A stretch of DNA of 8,725 nt from DATJLQ01 sp035509415 (GTDB taxonomy: Bacteria > Pseudomonadota > Alphaproteobacteria > JACZXZ01): contig DATJLQ010000050.1 in NCBI GenBank assembly GCA_035509415.1, forward strand, positions 1 to 8,725, in the 5' to 3' direction. Positions 5,823 through 8,725 of the stretch are shown here, piece by piece. Positions within the stretch are counted from its first letter, which is position 1. Each line of letters opens with the position of its first letter. Both the position numbers and the translations under genes were made by a program. The notes under the pieces are model-generated. The model saw only the letters and a list, made by a program, of their open reading frames with translations. It was not told the origin of the DNA and did no database searches.

Positions 5823-6857
5823 CTACTCGCCCGCGGCGAGGGCGAAGGCCTCGACTTCGGGGATCGGCCGGAGATTTTCCAGGAACTGGCGCGCGCAGGC
5901 TTCCCAGGAGAAGCGCTGGGCATAGGCGCGGCAACGCTCGCCCGGAATGGTGAGCGCGGTGTAGCAGGCGGCGAGCAGATCCTCGTCGAGCACGCCCACG
6001 CCCGAATCGCCGATCACGTCGAGCGGGCCCCCGACCGGGAAGGCCGCGACCGGAATGCCCGAGGCGAGCGCCTCGAGGATGACCAGGCCGAACGTGTCGG
6101 TGCGGCTCGGGAACACGAACGCGTCGCTCGCCGCGTAGTAGCGCGCAAGCTCCTCGCCCTTCTTGGCGCCCGCGAACCGGACGCGCGAATATTCGCGCTT
6201 GAGCTCCTGGAGCTGGGGCCCGTCGCCGACCACGAGCTTGGTGCCGTCGAGCGGGAGCTCGAGGAACGCCTTGATGTTCTTCTCGACCGCGACCCGGCCG
6301 ACATTGAGCCAGATCGGGCGTGGGAGATGGGCCAGGAAATCCTTGTCGCGCGGACGGAACAGCTCGGTATCGACGCCGCGCGTCCAGGCGAGCACGTTGC
6401 GGAAGCCTCTTTCCTCGAGCTCGCGGCGCACGCTTTCGGTCGCGACCATGATGCCCTCGCCCGCATTGTGGAAGCGCCGGAGCCACGGATAGAGCCAGGA
6501 GGGCGGCACCTTGAAGCGCGCATGGAGATATTCCGGGAAGCGCGTATGGAACGAGGTGGTGAAGCGCAACCCGCGCGCGACGCAGATGCGCCGCGCCGCC
6601 ATGCCGAGCGGCCCCTCGGTCGCGATGTGGATCGCATCGGCGCCGAACTCGTCGAGCACCTCGGCCACCTTGCGGCCGGGGAAGAGCGAGAGGCGGATTT
6701 CGGGATAGGTCGGGCAGGGGAGCGTGAGGAACCCCTGCGGCGTCAGCATGTGCACCGGATGGCCCTGGGCGCGCAGCACGGTCGCGAGCGTGTCGAGCGT
6801 GCGGACCACGCCGTTGATCTGGGGATACCAGGCGTCGGTGACCAAAAGCACCCGCAT
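5823..6857 (-). CDS. GT4 family glycosyltransferase, Agt-like (probable diacylglycerol glycosyltransferase)
   Basis: The 344-residue GT-B enzyme opens with MRVLLVTDAWYPQINGVVRTL (acceptor-domain glycine loop around Gly16) and has HIATEGPLG (77-85), FHTRFPEY (103-110), GVDTELF (161-167), NVGRVAVEKN (185-194), GDGP (211-214) and TDTFGLVILEALASG (253-267), the last being the nucleotide-sugar EX7E-type motif with Asp in the first place, as is usual in this branch. Relatives include alpha-mannosyl and glycolipid transferases; the Agt enzymes of alphaproteobacteria put glucose or glucuronate on diacylglycerol. The ATG at 6855-6857 overlaps the TGA of the upstream phosphoesterase gene (TGATG), so the two are translationally coupled. 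That pairing, PlcP-like followed by GT4, is the main reason for the Agt call. Sugar and lipid acceptor are not readable; an LPS or other glycolipid role remains possible. Confidence 0.82.
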   Translation of the reverse strand: MRVLLVTDAWYPQINGVVRTLDTLATVLRAQGHPVHMLTPQGFLTLPCPTYPEIRLSLFPGRKVAEVLDEFGADAIHIATEGPLGMAARRICVARGLRFTTSFHTRFPEYLHARFKVPPSWLYPWLRRFHNAGEGIMVATESVRRELEERGFRNVLAWTRGVDTELFRPRDKDFLAHLPRPIWLNVGRVAVEKNIKAFLELPLDGTKLVVGDGPQLQELKREYSRVRFAGAKKGEELARYYAASDAFVFPSRTDTFGLVILEALASGIPVAAFPVGGPLDVIGDSGVGVLDEDLLAACYTALTIPGERCRAYAQRFSWEACARQFLENLRPIPEVEAFALAAGE

Positions 6858-7630
6858 CACTCCGCCGCCGAGACGAGCGCAAGCCGGCGCATCTCGGTCC
6901 AATGGATGATCTCGAGCCGGCCCGAGGGATGCTCGACCAGCGCCGAGCAGCTTTCGACCCAGTCGCCGTCGTTGCAGTAGAGCACGTCGTCGATCATGGT
7001 CATCTCGGCCTTGTGGATGTGGCCGCACACGACGCCGTCGGCGCCGCGCTTCTTCGCCTCGGCCACCACCGCGCGCTCGTAGCTCGAGACGTACTCGACC
7101 GCGTTCTTGACCTTGTTCTTGAGATAGGCCGAGAGCGACCAATAGGGGTAGCCGAGCTTGCGCCGGCCGAGGTTGAACCAGTGATTGAGCGCCAGGCACC
7201 AGCCATAGGCCCAGTCGCCGAGGAGCGCGAGCCACTTCGCGTATTTGACGATGGCGTCGAACTGGTCGCCGTGGAGGATCAGGAGCTTCTTCCCGTCCGC
7301 GGTCTCGTGGATGTGCTCGCCCATCACCTGGATGCCGCCCAGGACCACGCCCTCGTAGTCGCGCAGCGCCTCGTCGTGGTTGCCGGGCACGTAGATCACC
7401 TTGGTGCCCTTGCGCGCCTTCCGCAGCACCTTCTGGATCACGTCGTTGTGGGCCTGGGCCCAGTACCAGGAGCGCTGGAGACGCCAGCCATCGACGATGT
7501 CGCCCACGAGATAGAGCGTGTCAGACTCGGTGTATTTGAGGAAATCGAGCAGGAACTCGGCCTTGCAGCCGCGCGTCCCGAGATGGATATCGGAGATCCA
7601 GATCGTGCGGTAGCGGAGCGGATCGATCAT
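6857..7630 (-). CDS. calcineurin-like metallophosphoesterase, PlcP-like phospholipase C / UDP-2,3-diacylglucosamine diphosphatase family
   Basis: The 257-residue product carries all metallophosphoesterase motifs: SDIHLG (13-18), GDIVDGW (43-49), GNHDE (83-87), LHGDQFD (119-125) and GHIHK (203-207), plus NDGDWVES (220-227). It binds two metal ions and splits phosphoester or pyrophosphate bonds at the membrane face. Automatic annotation usually names this family LpxH-like, but close alphaproteobacterial relatives include PlcP, which cleaves membrane phospholipid to diacylglycerol under phosphate starvation. The coupled GT4 gene and a nearby PHO box favour PlcP; I infer this, since LpxH-like activity is not excluded. 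The start at ATG 7628-7630 gives MIDPLRYRTIWISDIHLG, the usual short lead-in. A longer frame from TTG 7708 would begin upstream of the likely transcription start. No good ribosome site precedes 7630; a short overlapping upstream frame may supply ribosomes. Confidence 0.87.
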   Translation of the reverse strand: MIDPLRYRTIWISDIHLGTRGCKAEFLLDFLKYTESDTLYLVGDIVDGWRLQRSWYWAQAHNDVIQKVLRKARKGTKVIYVPGNHDEALRDYEGVVLGGIQVMGEHIHETADGKKLLILHGDQFDAIVKYAKWLALLGDWAYGWCLALNHWFNLGRRKLGYPYWSLSAYLKNKVKNAVEYVSSYERAVVAEAKKRGADGVVCGHIHKAEMTMIDDVLYCNDGDWVESCSALVEHPSGRLEIIHWTEMRRLALVSAAE

Positions 7631-7668
7631 GCCCGAACGGTGATGAGGATTGCCCAGTAGCGCATCAT
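7627..7668 (-). CDS. possible 13-codon leader ORF overlapping the phosphoesterase start
   Basis: On the minus strand ATGATG at 7663-7668 opens a frame encoding MMRYWAILITVRA and stopping at TGA 7627-7629. The stop overlaps the phosphoesterase start codon as ATGA, the classic coupling arrangement. The main gene lacks a visible ribosome site, which makes coupling attractive, but the small frame also lacks a strong one and could be chance. Confidence 0.25.
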   Translation of the reverse strand: MMRYWAILITVRA

Positions 7669-7681
7669 TGCCCGCGCGAAA

Positions 7682-7708
7682 ACTATAACAATATGTTGAG
7701 GAACTCAA
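7682..7708 (-). promoter_or_regulatory. candidate promoter of the phosphoesterase-glycosyltransferase pair
   Basis: The minus strand has TATAGT (7682-7687, 5/6 to the -10 consensus) and TTGAGT (7703-7708, 4/6 to the -35 consensus), with a 15-nt spacer that is shorter than ideal. The short spacer and weak -35 would fit an activator-dependent promoter. Transcription would start near 7675, giving a leader of about 45 nt. Confidence 0.4.
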
Positions 7709-7727
7709 GACTTAGTTCTACCAAATA

Positions 7728-7745
7728 CATGACATCATTGTCATG
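7728..7745. repeat. 18-bp perfect dyad CATGACATCATTGTCATG
   Basis: Two 7-bp arms (CATGACA and TGTCATG) flank TCAT. The right arm is the first heptamer of the candidate PHO box, and the left arm gives ATGTCAT on the minus strand, so the dyad offers PhoB-like half-sites facing both divergent genes. It may equally be the operator of another regulator. Confidence 0.6.
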
Positions 7746-7766
7746 GCAAGTACATAAAACTGTCAC
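7738..7766 (+). promoter_or_regulatory. candidate PHO box (PhoB binding site)
   Basis: Three heptamers stand at exact 11-bp steps: TTGTCAT (7738-7744), AGTACAT (7749-7755) and CTGTCAC (7760-7766). The linker between the last two is AAAA. The 18-bp block 7749-7766 matches the classic PHO box form CTGTCATAAAACTGTCAC at 14 positions, all four mismatches falling in the first four bases; the flanking TTGTCAT adds a third, better half-site. The array points toward the lipid kinase gene on the + strand but lies in the shared divergent region. A -10-like TGAAAT follows at 7781-7786 and TAGTAAT at 7790-7796, neither ideally placed. Confidence 0.5.
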
Positions 7767-7856
7767 TTTCATCTCGGGACTGAAATGAATAGTAATAAAA
7801 ACGACACGTCGCCTTCGCGTTCCCTTCATCCGGCCAGGGCGAGCCGAGACCAGAAG

Positions 7857-7863
7857 AAAGAGG
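7857..7863 (+). promoter_or_regulatory. Shine-Dalgarno site of the lipid kinase gene
   Basis: AAAGAGG lies 5 nt before TTG 7869 and is the best ribosome site in the region, favouring that start over ATG 7785. Confidence 0.55.
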
Positions 7864-7868
7864 CCGCC

Positions 7869-8725
7869 TTGAGCGAACTCCCGTCCGACCGGCCGCGCCG
7901 GCTGCTCGTGATCTACAATCCCGTGGCCGGCTGGCGCCGGAAGCGCCATTTCCGGCGCGTGCTCGCGGCCCTCGAGCGGCTCGGCTGCGTCGTGAGCCTG
8001 CGCGCGACGCGCGCGCGCGGCGATGCCGAGGCCTTCGCGCGCGCCGCCTCGCCGGAGGAATTCGATCTCGTGGTCGCGGCGGGCGGCGACGGCACCATCA
8101 ACGAGACGATCAACGGCCTGGCCGCGAGCTCCTTGCCGCTCGCGCTGGTTCCGCTCGGCACCGCGAACGTGCTCGCGGCCGAGATCGGGCTCGGCGCCGA
8201 CGCGGAGTCGGTGGCACTCGCGATCGCGCGCCACGCGCCGCGGCCGGTCTATTTGGGCGACGCCAATGGACGGCGCTTCGCGATGATGGTGGGGGTGGGG
8301 TTCGACGCGCGCGTGGTCGAGCGCCTCGATCTCAAATTGAAGCGCGGGATGGGGAAGCTCGCCTATGTCGCGAGTGCCTTGGGCCAGCTCGTGCGCTATC
8401 GCGCCACACCCTACGTCGTCGAGATCGACGGCAAGCCGTTTCCCGCGGCCGCGGTGCTGATCGCGAAGGGGCACTATTACGGCGGCCGCTTCGTGGTCGC
8501 GGCCGCGGCGCGTCTCGACGAGCCGCGCCTCCATGTGGCCCTCTTCGAGCGCGCCGGGCGCTGGAACCTTTTGCGCTACGCGCTCGCCCTCGGGCTCGAC
8601 CGCATCGCGCGGCTCCCCGACGTGCGCATCCTGCCCGCGACCTCGGTCACGGTGCGCGGGCCGACCGGCGAGGCCGTGCAGGCCGACGGCGATCTCGTGA
8701 CGGCGCTCCCGCTCACCATCTCGCT
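7869..8725 (+). CDS. diacylglycerol kinase family lipid kinase (YegS/DgkB-like), 3' end outside window
   Basis: The frame is open from TTG 7869 to the window edge (285 residues) and looks nearly complete. It has the DAGK catalytic fold: LLVIYNPVAG (12-21), the nucleotide-binding GGDGTINE (72-79), PLGTANVLA (95-103), GVGFDA (142-147), GHYYGGRFVVA (201-211) and the late QADGD (271-275) that completes the active site. Family members phosphorylate diacylglycerol or related lipids with ATP at the inner membrane face. An in-frame ATG at 7785 would add 28 Ser/Arg/Lys/Asn-rich residues unlike the family; I prefer TTG 7869 for its ribosome site and normal N-terminus. The gene diverges from the PlcP-like/GT4 pair across the AT-rich PHO-box region, so a substrate link through diacylglycerol is plausible. 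Sphingoid bases or other lipid alcohols are alternative substrates. Confidence 0.87.
   Translation, partial: MSELPSDRPRRLLVIYNPVAGWRRKRHFRRVLAALERLGCVVSLRATRARGDAEAFARAASPEEFDLVVAAGGDGTINETINGLAASSLPLALVPLGTANVLAAEIGLGADAESVALAIARHAPRPVYLGDANGRRFAMMVGVGFDARVVERLDLKLKRGMGKLAYVASALGQLVRYRATPYVVEIDGKPFPAAAVLIAKGHYYGGRFVVAAAARLDEPRLHVALFERAGRWNLLRYALALGLDRIARLPDVRILPATSVTVRGPTGEAVQADGDLVTALPLTIS

Larger units (their letters stand above)
7675..7800. promoter_or_regulatory. AT-rich divergent regulatory region
   Basis: Bases 7681-7800 contain 39 G or C of 120 (about 33%), in sharp contrast to the surrounding genes. The island lies between the divergent phosphoesterase and lipid kinase genes and holds the candidate PHO box, the 18-bp dyad and the minus-strand promoter. 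Nothing in it looks coding. Such a strong local drop in GC may mark a shared control region or a retained piece of foreign DNA. Confidence 0.65.

Noticed and set aside
6857..7630. Firm naming of the phosphoesterase as LpxH
   Set aside because: Alphaproteobacteria generally use LpxI for that step, and the coupled GT4 gene fits PlcP better; the motifs alone cannot separate the two, so no symbol is given.
7631..7708. N-terminal extension of the phosphoesterase from TTG 7708
   Set aside because: The 26 extra residues are unlike the family, no ribosome site precedes the TTG, and it overlaps the predicted -35 box, so it would lie upstream of the transcript start.
7738..7756. TTGTCA and TACATA as a + strand sigma-70 promoter
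   Set aside because: Only 7 nt separate them; these bases are better explained as the PHO heptamer array.
7766..7772. CTTTCAT as a further PHO half-site
   Set aside because: It overlaps the CTGTCAC heptamer and is 6 bp out of phase; the in-phase heptamer at 7771-7777 (ATCTCGG) does not match.

Overview
This window reads as chromosomal DNA from a high-GC alphaproteobacterium (roughly 70% G+C by eye, genes packed edge to edge, frequent GTG/TTG starts). The assignment rests on gene order and protein style: a DUF374 acyltransferase - waaA - lpxK cluster, an alphaproteobacterial-type M23 peptidase, and a PlcP/Agt-like pair. Genus cannot be given from the sequence. All eight protein genes concern the cell envelope or its lipids; no RNA gene, mobile element or CRISPR array was seen.

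Left part (1-4598). The window opens inside a + strand M23-type peptidase gene. Converging on it is a tightly coupled minus-strand operon, transcribed right to left: DUF374 lysophospholipid acyltransferase (3801-4598), waaA Kdo transferase (2392-3789), lpxK lipid A 4'-kinase (1422-2405) and an LpxL/HtrB-type lipid A late acyltransferase (524-1429). Three of the four make or complete Kdo-lipid A; overlaps of 14 and 8 nt suggest translational coupling. waaA carries a non-conserved Gly/Ser/Pro tail built from a 15-bp tandem repeat just before the lpxK start.

Middle (4599-5816). A 342-bp divergent intergenic region with small repeats and dyads separates the operon from a + strand PAPS-dependent-type sulfotransferase gene starting at GTG 4941.

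Right part (5823-8725). A minus-strand two-gene unit encodes a calcineurin-like phosphoesterase of the PlcP/LpxH-like family and a GT4 glycosyltransferase resembling Agt, joined by a TGATG overlap. In known PlcP/Agt systems this pair replaces phospholipids with glycolipids under phosphate starvation: PlcP releases diacylglycerol and Agt glycosylates it. Divergent from the pair is a diacylglycerol-kinase-family lipid kinase gene running off the right end. Between them lies an AT-rich island (39 G+C of 120 bases at 7681-7800) holding a candidate PHO box: heptamers TTGTCAT, AGTACAT and CTGTCAC spaced exactly 11 bp apart, the last two joined by AAAA. The most interesting reading is a phosphate-responsive lipid-remodelling locus with a diacylglycerol-consuming kinase on the opposite side of the box, and possibly a sulfotransferase that further decorates the glycolipid. 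The PHO box and the family assignments are read from sequence; the regulatory and metabolic model is inference.
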